Assembly (NCBI RefSeq): GCF_003710985.1
Contig: NZ_RHHT01000030.1
Location: 1 to 64,000 of the forward strand
Direction: 5' to 3'
From: Brevibacillus panacihumi
GTDB taxonomy: Bacteria > Bacillota > Bacilli > Brevibacillales > Brevibacillaceae
Length of the DNA stretch: 64,000 bases
Made by a program: the position numbers and the translations under genes. This document shows positions 8,477-17,473 of this stretch, in pieces. Every line of letters starts with the position of its first letter. Positions within the stretch are counted from its first letter, which is position 1. The notes under the pieces are model-generated. The model searched no databases. It was not told where the DNA came from and saw only the letters and a list, made by a program, of their open reading frames with translations.

Positions 8477-9934
8477 TTAATTCAGCATTTGCTTGGATTC
8501 CTCCAGGTGATGGCGCAACGCTTCTGCAAAGCGAGTCATGGCATCATAGATATGATCCTCGCGAGCTCGTCCGAAGGTAAAACGTGAATATCCCTTCTTT
8601 GTCCCAAAAATACTCCCGGGTACATATACAACCCCTCGTCGAATCGACTCGTTCAATAATTGCTGCTCGTCAACTTCGCTTTTTACCTTGCACCAGAGAT
8701 GTATGCCGCCATCTGGTGCGAAAAACTCGACTTGATCGCCCAGCAGTTCTTGTAGCGAAAAAACAATTTTGTCTCGGTTGCACGCAAGAGAGTTGCGAAG
8801 CTTCTGCAAGTGTATCGGGAAATCCTCAGAGGACAAAAATTGATTGGCGACCCATTCTGGAATAATGCTGTGGCCAAAATCGATCTGCTGTTTTGCATCT
8901 GCTAAACGCTCGATCGCTTTCTGGGGGCCGAAAATCCAGCCGATTCGAAGGCCAGAGGCTACGATTTTGCTAAGGGAACTTATGTAGAGCACCGTTCCAT
9001 TTTGATCCAGTGATTTTAATGTTGGCACATTGGTCTGATCAAAGGCCGTTAAGCTATATGGGTCATCCTCAACGACTGGGATCCCGTAGTAGGAAGAGAT
9101 CTCAAGGATTCTTTTTCTTCGTTCTATATGTAAAAGGGAACCGGTCGGATTTTGAAAGTTGGGGTTCAGAAATACCATTTTAATTCGATGTTTTTTATAC
9201 AAGTCAACGATGTCTTCTGGGTTTACTCCCTGTTCATCTGAAGGCAAAAGAAATGATCTGATTCCCGCAGATTTAAACAAAGGCAATGAATAGCAATAAG
9301 ACGGGTCTTCAATGGCTACTGCGTCGCCTTTTTGCAGCAGGCATTGTACGATTAGGTATAGAGCCTGCTGGGCCCCTGAAGTAACGAGGATGGAAGAAGG
9401 CGTTGCAGAGATATTTCGATATTCTTTCAGGTGCTGCGCGATTGTTTGGCGCAAATTCAGGTTTCCCTGTGGATGATCATAGCCTACATGATAGGTAAAA
9501 TCCCCGGTTGCCAAAATCTTGCGGAAATAGGGGGATGCAGATAATTCGGGTGACAGTTCCCCGCTTGCAAGGTCAATCAAGTCATGATGGTATGTCTCTT
9601 TTCTTATGGTCCGCATCATAGACGGATTAGGCAGGAAAGAGCCTGTCTCAATTAATTTCTCCCAATTGGGGACTCGTCTGTTCGTTCCTCCCCAAATGTT
9701 TTTACTTACAATCGTCCCTTTTCCTTGCAGGCTTTCGATAATGCCTAAAGCGCGCAGTTCTTCGAAAGCAGCAACAATCGTCGAGCGGTTTACTTGTAAT
9801 TCCTTCGATAAAGCACGCTCAGACGGAAGGACGGACCCTGCTGGATATTCTCCGTTGGAAATTAATTGCTCGATATGCGCCGCAATTTGTTTGTAGACAG
9901 GTATTGAGCTTTGGCGATTTGGTCTCCAGTCCAT
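8477..9934 (-). CDS. MocR/GntR-family transcriptional regulator with aminotransferase-like domain
   Basis: A 485-residue chimaeric regulator. Residues 1-80 form a GntR winged helix (YPAGSVLPSERALSKELQVNRS). The rest is a fold-type-I PLP aminotransferase domain with the PLP lysine in SSLSKIVASGLRIGW and an NPNFQNPTG motif. MocR proteins such as GabR and PdxR sense amino-acid or vitamin B6 metabolites through PLP chemistry (family knowledge). No obvious target gene lies divergently next to it; the nearest plus-strand gene is a tiny membrane protein at 10216. The effector cannot be assigned. Confidence 0.88.
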   Translation of the reverse strand: MDWRPNRQSSIPVYKQIAAHIEQLISNGEYPAGSVLPSERALSKELQVNRSTIVAAFEELRALGIIESLQGKGTIVSKNIWGGTNRRVPNWEKLIETGSFLPNPSMMRTIRKETYHHDLIDLASGELSPELSASPYFRKILATGDFTYHVGYDHPQGNLNLRQTIAQHLKEYRNISATPSSILVTSGAQQALYLIVQCLLQKGDAVAIEDPSYCYSLPLFKSAGIRSFLLPSDEQGVNPEDIVDLYKKHRIKMVFLNPNFQNPTGSLLHIERRKRILEISSYYGIPVVEDDPYSLTAFDQTNVPTLKSLDQNGTVLYISSLSKIVASGLRIGWIFGPQKAIERLADAKQQIDFGHSIIPEWVANQFLSSEDFPIHLQKLRNSLACNRDKIVFSLQELLGDQVEFFAPDGGIHLWCKVKSEVDEQQLLNESIRRGVVYVPGSIFGTKKGYSRFTFGRAREDHIYDAMTRFAEALRHHLEESKQMLN

Positions 9935-10215
9935 AAAATGTGTTCACTTCCCATCCGTGCAGAAAATTGGTGTGGATCTGGATGTCACTTCCATATTATC
10001 ACAGTAAGGAATAACAATGATGCCTTCGTGAAATCGTCAAGTGGACTGCTTAATATCTAGCTGAGTGGATGAGTACAACCGCATATCCATGATATATCAT
10101 TACGCTATCTGAGGTTAGTTGTGATCAGCCGCATGGTTGAAAAAGTCGCCAACCAGTTGCATATCCGCTGCGAATCACTGATTTAAGGGAGAATGCCACA
10201 AGGAGGAACTCATTC

Positions 10216-10377
10216 ATGTCAATCATGTCACCTGGTTTTTTAGCTATTCTGGTGATTGTTTCCCTATTAATAATCTGGGTGAGTTTTTGGATCACGAACA
10301 AGGCTTATGGACGAAAGCCTGATGTCATTGACCCATTGCCATCCAGTAAAAAGAATGAAGAACAAACCCGACTTTAA
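10216..10377 (+). CDS. Small single-span membrane protein (53 aa)
   Basis: A 53-codon gene with a strong ribosome site (AAGGAGG, about 10 nt before ATG). Residues 8-27 are hydrophobic (FLAILVIVSLLIIW) and the tail is polar and charged (KAYGRKPDVIDPLP). It resembles the small YtzI-like proteins of Bacillota in size and in the AYGRKP-like motif, but this is a tentative match. A terminator overlaps its stop codon, which supports it as an independent transcription unit. Confidence 0.65.
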   Translation: MSIMSPGFLAILVIVSLLIIWVSFWITNKAYGRKPDVIDPLPSSKKNEEQTRL

Positions 10378-10390
10378 ACGTCGGGTTTTT
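10366..10390 (+). terminator. Terminator overlapping the small membrane protein stop codon
   Basis: ACCCGAC / GTCGGGT stem with a 7-nt loop, followed by a T run. The TAA stop codon lies in the loop. Confidence 0.8.
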
Positions 10391-10433
10391 GTTATCCTTT
10401 TGCTCTTTTGAACATCAGGTGCAGAAACAAAAC

Positions 10434-11453
10434 TTACAGATACCGAGCGATAATCCGAACTAACTTGGCTGGGAACTCCTGTAAATTTGTAATGTCCAGA
10501 AATCGTTCACTCCCATAGATTTCACTGATCACATCCTTGTCTTGACCGATTGCGGCCGCAAGAAATGCAATTCCTTTCCGTTCATATTCCCGTATGGTCT
10601 GTTGCATATCTGCAATAGCATAGCTTCCGGTATAGTCTTCCATAGCTTTCGGTTGTCCGTCGCTTATGCTAATCAACAGTTTGGTCTTTTGGGGGGAGAC
10701 GGCTAACCTTTCCGCTATAATTCGAAGAGCCATTCCATCGCGATTATTGCTTCTGGCACGAATCTTCATCAACCTGAAGCGATCATTCGCATCCGTTTTA
10801 TCAAAGTCGGTATAGGCAAAGATCGACATTTGCTCCAGCTTGGAAACATCTGCAGTATCGCCATAGATCAAGATGGGAATACGACAAAGCTGACAATATT
10901 CATATACCGCCATTACTGCACGTTTGGCTGCTTCCAATCTCCCGTAAGCCGACATCGAGGCGGATTCATCAACTCTTAGGCCGACCACAAGAGAAGGGGA
11001 TTCGGTTGGAGGACGTTTCTTGGCAAAATACTTGTAATCCCTGTAAGCAACACTGTCTGCTTGGAATTTGCTTCCATAGTAACGATTCCTGGCAAAGTCG
11101 GAAGACACCTCATGTTCCAAGTACGGGAGTGTCTTTCTGGAAATCTCTTGCACGATTGGCATGAGTCCCTTGCTTAGACGGATATATTCCTGTTGGTTTT
11201 CCTGATCGTAGTCTGGACGGTGGACAATGAGCTTTACTTTTTTGTGGATGGAATTGGAAACAACCTCTCTTGCTTCTTGATTCAGCTTTTTCCGGAAATC
11301 GCGTTCCTTTTGTTTTGCTTCCTCTGCTATTGCTTCCGGATTTGCCTGATGATAGCGGGGAGAGCCATCTTCCCCCAAATCTGAACTTTCCATATGGGTA
11401 GAATCATGTGGGACATGGGAAGAGCTGTGTTCACTATCGGCAGATTTTTTCAA
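10434..11453 (-). CDS. VWA-domain protein (CobT/NorD-like) of an AAA+/VWA pair
   Basis: A 339-residue protein. The first 70 residues are charged and Ser/His-rich, probably disordered. A von Willebrand A domain follows at about 150-335, with the MIDAS motif DESASMS (D-x-S-x-S) and a second segment SISDGQPKA. VWA partners of MoxR/CobS/NorQ ATPases present substrates for metal insertion or complex remodelling (family knowledge). The start is a TTG with AAAGGA 6 nt upstream. The frame is open back into the end of the ATPase gene but has no ATG or GTG there. It is the last gene of the DUF6530-AAA-VWA operon; the target complex is unknown. Confidence 0.75.
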   Translation of the reverse strand: MKKSADSEHSSSHVPHDSTHMESSDLGEDGSPRYHQANPEAIAEEAKQKERDFRKKLNQEAREVVSNSIHKKVKLIVHRPDYDQENQQEYIRLSKGLMPIVQEISRKTLPYLEHEVSSDFARNRYYGSKFQADSVAYRDYKYFAKKRPPTESPSLVVGLRVDESASMSAYGRLEAAKRAVMAVYEYCQLCRIPILIYGDTADVSKLEQMSIFAYTDFDKTDANDRFRLMKIRARSNNRDGMALRIIAERLAVSPQKTKLLISISDGQPKAMEDYTGSYAIADMQQTIREYERKGIAFLAAAIGQDKDVISEIYGSERFLDITNLQEFPAKLVRIIARYL

Positions 11454-11527
11454 TGCGATTCCTTTTTCCTCGACATGGTTATTCTTGTCAAAACCAGTGC
11501 CGTCAATATCTCCCCATGTCTTAATCT

Positions 11528-12646
11528 CTATAGCATCGTTAGATTTTCGTTTTTTTTTAATTGGATTTCCGCTTCTTTCAAGCTGGCAAACAGGCCATGA
11601 TTTTCAAGTGCTTCTTCCAAAAGCTTGATCTCTTCCGAATCGGTTGTGATCTTGTAGATGACCTTATGATAAAGGGACTCACTTGCGGAGGCTCCGGCAG
11701 CAATCGCATCAGCCCAGTAGAAAAATGAACGCATTCCAGCCACACCCTTGATCGCATTGGCCCGGGCTGTTTTGTCCAACATCAGAATGATATCCGCTAA
11801 AATACCCAACACCTGTTCATCTTGAAAACCGGTTTTGGCCATTACACGTTCGATCATGATTGGTTTGGTCGGCAGGTCCATCTTTTCCGTGTGCTGAACC
11901 CTGTCGCGCAGCGCCTCGTTTAACGGTCTGGTTCCCGCATAACTGCGGTTTGTCGTGATAACCGCTATGAAGTCTGGGTGCCTGTGTATGATTTCGGTGG
12001 GGAGATTGATGCTGCCATCCAGCTCCAGGGCGGAGTTCAATGCCATCAACACAGCAGCATCACGAATCACGTTGGGTTCCTGGATTTCCAGAAGATAGCC
12101 TCTTTGATAGGCTCTGACGATCTCCGACGGGTAAAAGCGGTATTCAACCGTTTCACCATCGGTGTTTTCTGCTGCGCGTTTCAGTAATTGCCTCATTTTT
12201 AAGGCAGCTTGTTCCTGTGAAATGCCCAATGCGTCCATCAAAATTTCAGTTATGCTTTGAAATCCGTCGCTTTCATAGATGGCTTTCCATACGGTTTGCT
12301 CCGCAGCCTCCATTTTCGCCAAGCGTTCAGAAGAAATCACCGGCAAAATAGCGCCAATGATATCCGATTTATCCATATCGGAAAAACAGGTCACCTTCGT
12401 ATAGGGGAGCCCGAAATGGGCCGATAACGCTTTTGCCAGCTGTGTTTTTCCAGACCCGGCGTCACCCTCCAACAAAATATTGGCGATTTTCATTTCCCCG
12501 CGATTCCAGTTGCGCTTTATTTCACTGCATATGCGCCGTTCTTCTTCACTAACCTTATGAGTAGACGGCTTTTTCCAAACAAGCTTTTTTTCCGCATCAG
12601 TCAGCTGTCTGTCAGGTGACAAAACATACTCTCCATACTCAGTCAT
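11528..12646 (-). CDS. MoxR-family AAA+ ATPase
   Basis: A 372-residue AAA+ ATPase. Walker A is GDAGSGKTQLAK, and the sensor-1 region reads FIAVITTNRSYAGTRPLNEALRDR, as in MoxR/CobS/NorQ proteins; the Walker B region is partly degenerate. ATG at 12646 is chosen, 6 nt after GGAGGAG; the adjacent GTG at 12649 is too close to the ribosome site. It lies between DUF6530 and VWA genes, so it probably works with the VWA protein as a chaperone-like remodelling machine. No obvious client gene is adjacent. Confidence 0.8.
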   Translation of the reverse strand: MTEYGEYVLSPDRQLTDAEKKLVWKKPSTHKVSEEERRICSEIKRNWNRGEMKIANILLEGDAGSGKTQLAKALSAHFGLPYTKVTCFSDMDKSDIIGAILPVISSERLAKMEAAEQTVWKAIYESDGFQSITEILMDALGISQEQAALKMRQLLKRAAENTDGETVEYRFYPSEIVRAYQRGYLLEIQEPNVIRDAAVLMALNSALELDGSINLPTEIIHRHPDFIAVITTNRSYAGTRPLNEALRDRVQHTEKMDLPTKPIMIERVMAKTGFQDEQVLGILADIILMLDKTARANAIKGVAGMRSFFYWADAIAAGASASESLYHKVIYKITTDSEEIKLLEEALENHGLFASLKEAEIQLKKNENLTML

Positions 12647-12687
12647 CACACTCTCCTCCGATCTGTTGTCTGCTGGGCCTAATCATT

Positions 12688-13167
12688 TCAATACCCCATA
12701 TCTTTCAAGATTTTAGACAAGGCACGCAGACGCTCGCTGATCATCTCATCGTCGTTGCTCAGAGCTTGGCTGAATACTTTTATATCTTCCTGAATTCTTT
12801 CATTGTCCGTACATATCGCGACGGTCATCGCATCTCCTTGCAAGGCAACCCGGTCGATGATGGGCTCCTGCGGGTCATATAAATGCTCATATCTGTATGC
12901 TTCGCGAAAATGTGCCAAAGACCGACAAAGCAGAATGGACAAATCAAGAACGCGATGGAGGGGCAGTTCCTCCGATTGAGTTGACCAGTTTTCCCTTGTG
13001 TGTCTCCATACTTTGGCGGAAAGATTGGCCTTTTCTTTGTCGTTGCGCTGGGTCAACCCGAGAGAGAGCCCTTTGACATCTGTGTTCCTGGCTAATCGGC
13101 CGTCAATCCGCTCATAGTTTTCCGATACGACGACAGGCTTATGTTGTAAGGTTGCAGGTATTTTCAT
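12688..13167 (-). CDS. DUF6530-family protein, first gene of the AAA+/VWA operon
   Basis: A 159-residue soluble protein with the features I associate with DUF6530: an N-terminal KPVVVSENYERIDGR, a central AKVWRHTRENWSTQSEELPL and a helical C-terminus. The function of the family is not known to me. The start is supported by GGAAGGAAG upstream. It leads the operon, ahead of the MoxR-type ATPase, so it may be an adaptor or the client of that machine (inference). Confidence 0.65.
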   Translation of the reverse strand: MKIPATLQHKPVVVSENYERIDGRLARNTDVKGLSLGLTQRNDKEKANLSAKVWRHTRENWSTQSEELPLHRVLDLSILLCRSLAHFREAYRYEHLYDPQEPIIDRVALQGDAMTVAICTDNERIQEDIKVFSQALSNDDEMISERLRALSKILKDMGY

Positions 13168-13353
13168 TGTTTTCGCTTCCTTCCATCTTCGAAATTACTG
13201 CATAGTTTATCTTGGATTTTGTCTTTATGCAATGATTTTTTCTAAAATTAACAAACGTATACATGATATGTTTATTATTATAAAAACAAAATAACAATTT
13301 GTTTGTTGAATATTATATGAAATGCACATCCTCGATGGAAGTAAAAATAACTA

Positions 13354-13383
13354 TAGACAAATTGTGACAATTGTCTGTATAAT
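13354..13383 (+). promoter_or_regulatory. Candidate sigma-A promoter with an internal palindrome, upstream of the APC permease
   Basis: TAGACA, an 18-nt spacer, then TATAAT. The spacer contains GACAATTGTC (13366-13375), a perfect 10-nt palindrome and part of a longer imperfect repeat AGACAA..TTGTCT. A palindrome between -35 and -10 is a typical repressor-site position. The surrounding 293-nt gap (13168-13460) is AT-rich and divergent, and also contains AACAAA / TTTGTT repeats near 13250-13310. Confidence 0.5.
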
Positions 13384-13460
13384 TCACTTAAACTTTTTTC
13401 ACAAAAGTTTATATTTCGTCGCTGTTTACAGAAAATTTCATCAACGTAGGGAGTGGAAGG

Positions 13461-14822
13461 ATGTCCAATTCAAGTTCAGGTACAGTCGAACCAAATGTTT
13501 TGAAACGAACGTTAACGCTTCGGCATCTCATTATCTACGGGATGGTGACGATGGCTCCGCTTGCCCCATGGCAGGTATACGGGATGGTGGCACAGAACAG
13601 CTTCAACATGGTGCCGCTCGTCTATGTCATCGGCATACTTCTCATGTTTTTTACGGCGTGCAGTTATGCGCAGATGAGCAAGGAGTTTCCCAATGCAGGC
13701 TCCATCTATACATACGTTTCCAAAGGGATCAATCCCCATGTCGGTTTTGTAGCAGGCTGGACTCTTTTATCCGATTATATTTTGGCGCCTGCTCTTCTCT
13801 ATCTGTTCGCGGGGATCTGGATGTCGGGTATCACTCCGGAGATTCCATCTATCGTCTGGAGTCTGTTCTTTTTGATTTTCAACACGGCAATCAATATCAG
13901 AGGGATTGAGACGAATGCCAAGGTCAATCTCGTCCTTTTCTGGCTGCAAATCGTATCGTTGATCGTCTTCATTGGCTTTGCGATCAAATTTACCTTTGTA
14001 GACGGGTTAGGGGTCGCTGGATTTTCCTTAGCGCCTTTCTATCAGGCGGAGCATATTGACTGGAATTTTATCGCGACTGCGGTATCGATTGTCGTGCTTG
14101 GTTTTCTTGGATTCGACGGCATCTCCACATTGGCGGAGGAAGCGAAGGACCCGAAAAAGACTGTTGGCAAAGCGAGCGTCTTGGCTCTTGTGATTACAGG
14201 ACTCATTTTTCTCGTGCAGTCTTATATGGCGGCATTGGTTCATCCGAATTACACGGATTTGGACCCGGACATGGCCTTTTTTGATATCGCCAAGGAAGTG
14301 GGCGGCACCGCCTTTTACGTCGTGATGATTATCGTGAACGTACTTGCAGTGGGAATTGCCGTTACCCTGAACGTGCAGTCCTCGGTTTCCCGGATTCTCT
14401 TTGCGATGAGCCGTGACCGCGTCATTCCGGGTGCGTCCATTTTGGGCAAAATTCATCCGAAGTTTCAGACGCCTGTCAACGCGATTCTGTTCTCCAGCGT
14501 GGTCGCCCTGATTGTTTCCAGCACACTGTCGCTTGAGACAATCCTGCTTTTCATCAACTTTGGGGCAGTGACGTCCTTCATGGTGTTAAACTTGACAGTG
14601 ATCTATTATTTCTTTGTCCGCAAAGGAGAGCGGGATGGGAAGAGCATCCTTTTTTATCTCCTGTTTCCGCTCATCGGGTTTTCGGTGTGTGCCTTTGTCT
14701 GGACAGGCTTTGATATCGCTACGTATATCGCGGGCTTTAGCTGGATCGCGGTAGGCGCGGTTGTCGGATTCATCAAGTCAAAGGGATACAAGGAAAATAG
14801 CCCGACTTTGAAGGATATGTAA
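13461..14822 (+). CDS. APC-superfamily amino-acid permease
   Basis: A 453-residue polytopic membrane protein with about 12 predicted spans and the APC signatures near the N-terminus (IIYGMVTMAPLAPWQVYG) and FPNAGSIYTYVSKGI. It probably imports an amino acid or amine by proton or sodium symport. The ribosome site GGAGTGGAAGG precedes ATG. It is followed after 43 nt by a short-chain dehydrogenase and ends with a shared terminator, so import and oxidation of the same compound is a reasonable but unproven reading. Confidence 0.85.
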   Translation: MSNSSSGTVEPNVLKRTLTLRHLIIYGMVTMAPLAPWQVYGMVAQNSFNMVPLVYVIGILLMFFTACSYAQMSKEFPNAGSIYTYVSKGINPHVGFVAGWTLLSDYILAPALLYLFAGIWMSGITPEIPSIVWSLFFLIFNTAINIRGIETNAKVNLVLFWLQIVSLIVFIGFAIKFTFVDGLGVAGFSLAPFYQAEHIDWNFIATAVSIVVLGFLGFDGISTLAEEAKDPKKTVGKASVLALVITGLIFLVQSYMAALVHPNYTDLDPDMAFFDIAKEVGGTAFYVVMIIVNVLAVGIAVTLNVQSSVSRILFAMSRDRVIPGASILGKIHPKFQTPVNAILFSSVVALIVSSTLSLETILLFINFGAVTSFMVLNLTVIYYFFVRKGERDGKSILFYLLFPLIGFSVCAFVWTGFDIATYIAGFSWIAVGAVVGFIKSKGYKENSPTLKDM

Positions 14823-14865
14823 ATGGGAATCAAGAAAGCAGATGAAAACAAGGAGTGAAGATTCT

Positions 14866-15630
14866 ATGATGTTGCAAGACAAGGTTGCGATCGTTACAGG
14901 GGGAGCTCAGGGGATCGGTGCTGCCATCGTCAGAAGATTTGTTGAAGAAGGAGCGCGGGTAGCAATCGCTGACATTCTCGTGGAAAAAGGGGAGCAGCTT
15001 CAAAAGGAGTTGGCGGATCACGGGCATGAAGTCCTCTTCGTTCGTACGGATGTCTCGAACACGGAGAGCGTGAAGGCATTCGTCGATAGCGTCATCGAGC
15101 GCTTCGGAAAAATTGATATTCTGTGCAATAATGCGGCGGTCAACATTCCAGGCTCTGTAGAGGAGCTGGAGGAAGAGCTGTGGGACAAGACGATCAACGT
15201 CAATATCAGATCTCAATTCCTGATGTCCAAGTATGTCTTGCCGCATATGCGCAAGCAAGAAAAAGGGTCGGTCATCAATATGGCTTCGGCCAACAGTTTT
15301 GTAGCAGAGCCAAGGCTGGCTGCTTATGTAGCGAGCAAGGGAGCGATTATGCAGCTGACAAAAGCGATGGCATTGGATTGCGCTCCGAGCATCCGCGTGA
15401 ATTGCATTTGCCCGGGCTGGGTGGATACGACCTTTAACGACGCGCATGCTGCGCTGTATGGCGGCCGTGAGAAAGTGCTGGAAGGATTGGGCAATGTCCA
15501 AATCATTGGACGGCCGATACAGCCTGCCGAGATCGCCAATATTGCGCTGTTTTTAGCATCTGATCTCTCTTCCTGCATGACGGGTGTGCCTGTCCTTGCT
15601 GATGGCGGGATTACGGCTGGGATTGCGTAG
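14866..15630 (+). CDS. Short-chain dehydrogenase/reductase (SDR)
   Basis: A 254-residue classical SDR. The cofactor motif is TGGAQGIG, the NAG-type motif is NNAAV and the catalytic Tyr/Lys are in YVASKGA. It ends with the usual VLADGGITAG. ATG at 14866 is chosen because AAGGAG lies 10 nt upstream; an upstream in-frame ATG at 14842 has no ribosome site. The substrate is unknown. It is co-transcribed with the permease. Confidence 0.85.
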   Translation: MMLQDKVAIVTGGAQGIGAAIVRRFVEEGARVAIADILVEKGEQLQKELADHGHEVLFVRTDVSNTESVKAFVDSVIERFGKIDILCNNAAVNIPGSVEELEEELWDKTINVNIRSQFLMSKYVLPHMRKQEKGSVINMASANSFVAEPRLAAYVASKGAIMQLTKAMALDCAPSIRVNCICPGWVDTTFNDAHAALYGGREKVLEGLGNVQIIGRPIQPAEIANIALFLASDLSSCMTGVPVLADGGITAGIA

Positions 15631-15667
15631 TAGAGTTCCTTCTAGATCAATCGTCCAGAAAAAACGA

Positions 15668-15697
15668 AATGGCATCCATTGTGGGTGCCATTTTCTT
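15668..15697 (+). terminator. Terminator after the permease-SDR unit
   Basis: AATGGCA / TGCCATT stem followed by a T-rich tract, 38 nt after the SDR stop. Confidence 0.7.
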
Positions 15698-15774
15698 GTA
15701 TATAACAGGGATATTCCAAACTCTCCACGAAACATATAAGAGAGTCATTATTCCCGAATAAAAAGGAATCTGCC

Positions 15775-17412
15775 ATGCATACAACTGCCGGATACCACAT
15801 GAATGAAATCATTTACGAAGACCCGTATATCCTGATCGGCCATGCCTATCCAAAAGGATCCTCCCGTCGGATGCTGATGAAAATGGTCAAGGAGAGCAAT
15901 CGCATCGTCCTTGAGAATGCGAAAATCATGAACGAGTATCGCATTGCTTCACGCTTGAAGATGGATGGCATTCTCCGGCCCATTCTTCCCATTGCGAATG
16001 GAGAGGCCATGGCACTGGAATATATACCGATCAACGGGGTAACGCTGCGCCGTTATTTTGCCATGCACCAGGTTTCGGTCAGTGAATGGATTCAGCTCGG
16101 TCTACGCATTTCAAACCTGCTGCTGGAGCTTCATCGCAAACAAGTTCTTCATCTCAATATAAGGCCTGAGACCATTCTCATTCAGCCAACTACCAAGCGC
16201 GTATTTTTTGCAGGCTTTGGCTATGCGGTTCCCGTATCAGAGAAGCAAGACCTGAACGGAGGATCCGCACTGCTGGAAGCCAGTCCGCCGTACATGTCAC
16301 CGGAACAGACTGGAAGAATCAATCACCGGGTCGACCAGCGCGCAGATCTGTATGCGCTCGGTGTAACCTTGTTTGAGATGCTGACAGGAAAGCTGCCTTT
16401 CTATGCTGCGGATGCTTTGGGCTGGTCCCATGCCCATATGGCGATACCCCCGGTTTTGTCCCATGACGATGTCCTCCGCATTCCGCAGTCTTTGTTGCGA
16501 ATCCTCTTCAAGCTGTTAGCCAAGGATCCAGAGGAACGGTACCAGAATGCCTGGGAGCTGCGTGCTGATTTTGCGGCGATGAGGGCTGAAGTTCAACCCT
16601 CTTTTAGGGATCGAATGTTTCCTATGGGGACTTCACCGATTCCTTCCACCGGATCATTCTCTGAACAGCCTATGAGTTACCCACAGATCCTTGATCTAGC
16701 AGCAATCGTGCAGTCTTCGCAAATTTTTGGAATGGAGACGGATGAGCTGCAGGTCGGGCGGGAACTCATGTCGCTTATCCTCAAACAGGCTGGAGCAGAG
16801 AAGGGGTGGCTGCTATCCGTTCGCAACGGCGAAGCAATCGTAGAATGGACCGGGGAAGTAAAGCGCGATCAGTTGGTTGTTGCACGACCCTGCCTGCCGT
16901 TAGAGGCCTGTTCGGAAGCTGAAAAATCAATCGTCGCTGATTGCCTCCTGTCGCAAGCGGTGAGTCGTTCAGGCGGCGAAGGGAAAAAAGGCAAAGGATC
17001 TGTGCTTTGTCTGCCTATTCTCATCCAGGAGAAAATCAGGGGTGTTTTGTATTTGGAAAACACTTTGACTCCAAAGGCGTTTGTACCGGAGAGATTTACC
17101 GTTTTGCATCGGCTATCCTCTCAAGTGCTGTACATAACCAAATATTTGGCCCGTGCAGATAACCCGCATAATGGCCCGGCTTCAGACGGGGGAATCAGTC
17201 TGACAGCAAGAGAGAAGGAAATCGTGCACCTGATGGCAGCAGGTTTGTCCAACAAGGAAATAGCCCATCAATTAATCGTAGCTCCAGAGACGGTAAAAGC
17301 GCATATGCGAAACATTTATCGCAAGCTGAAGGTGAAACGGCGAATCGAAGCCGTGATGAGAGCCAAACAACTGCGGCTTCTCGATGAACAAAATACCCCG
17401 TTCGGGGGATAG
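15775..17412 (+). CDS. Pseudokinase-GAF-LuxR transcriptional regulator
   Basis: A 545-residue protein in three parts. Residues 20-270 have a Ser/Thr-kinase fold (APE-like SPPYMSPEQTGRI, DLYALGVTLFEMLTGKLPF). The catalytic loop reads HLNIRPET where active kinases have HRDxKPxN, and DFG is replaced by AGFG, so the catalytic and Mg-binding aspartates are missing. Residues about 300-455 resemble a GAF domain. Residues 475-540 form a LuxR helix-turn-helix (LTAREKEIVHLMAAGLSNKE). The kinase-GAF order resembles the N-terminus of PknK-like signalling proteins. It probably binds a ligand and regulates transcription without phosphorylating. The SLH protein gene starts 61 nt downstream and is a plausible target. 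Confidence 0.82.
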   Translation: MHTTAGYHMNEIIYEDPYILIGHAYPKGSSRRMLMKMVKESNRIVLENAKIMNEYRIASRLKMDGILRPILPIANGEAMALEYIPINGVTLRRYFAMHQVSVSEWIQLGLRISNLLLELHRKQVLHLNIRPETILIQPTTKRVFFAGFGYAVPVSEKQDLNGGSALLEASPPYMSPEQTGRINHRVDQRADLYALGVTLFEMLTGKLPFYAADALGWSHAHMAIPPVLSHDDVLRIPQSLLRILFKLLAKDPEERYQNAWELRADFAAMRAEVQPSFRDRMFPMGTSPIPSTGSFSEQPMSYPQILDLAAIVQSSQIFGMETDELQVGRELMSLILKQAGAEKGWLLSVRNGEAIVEWTGEVKRDQLVVARPCLPLEACSEAEKSIVADCLLSQAVSRSGGEGKKGKGSVLCLPILIQEKIRGVLYLENTLTPKAFVPERFTVLHRLSSQVLYITKYLARADNPHNGPASDGGISLTAREKEIVHLMAAGLSNKEIAHQLIVAPETVKAHMRNIYRKLKVKRRIEAVMRAKQLRLLDEQNTPFGG

Positions 17413-17473
17413 AATTACGAATGGAGAGGGGATAAGGTAGAGAAAAAGATTCGTTTGGAGGAGAATAATTGCT

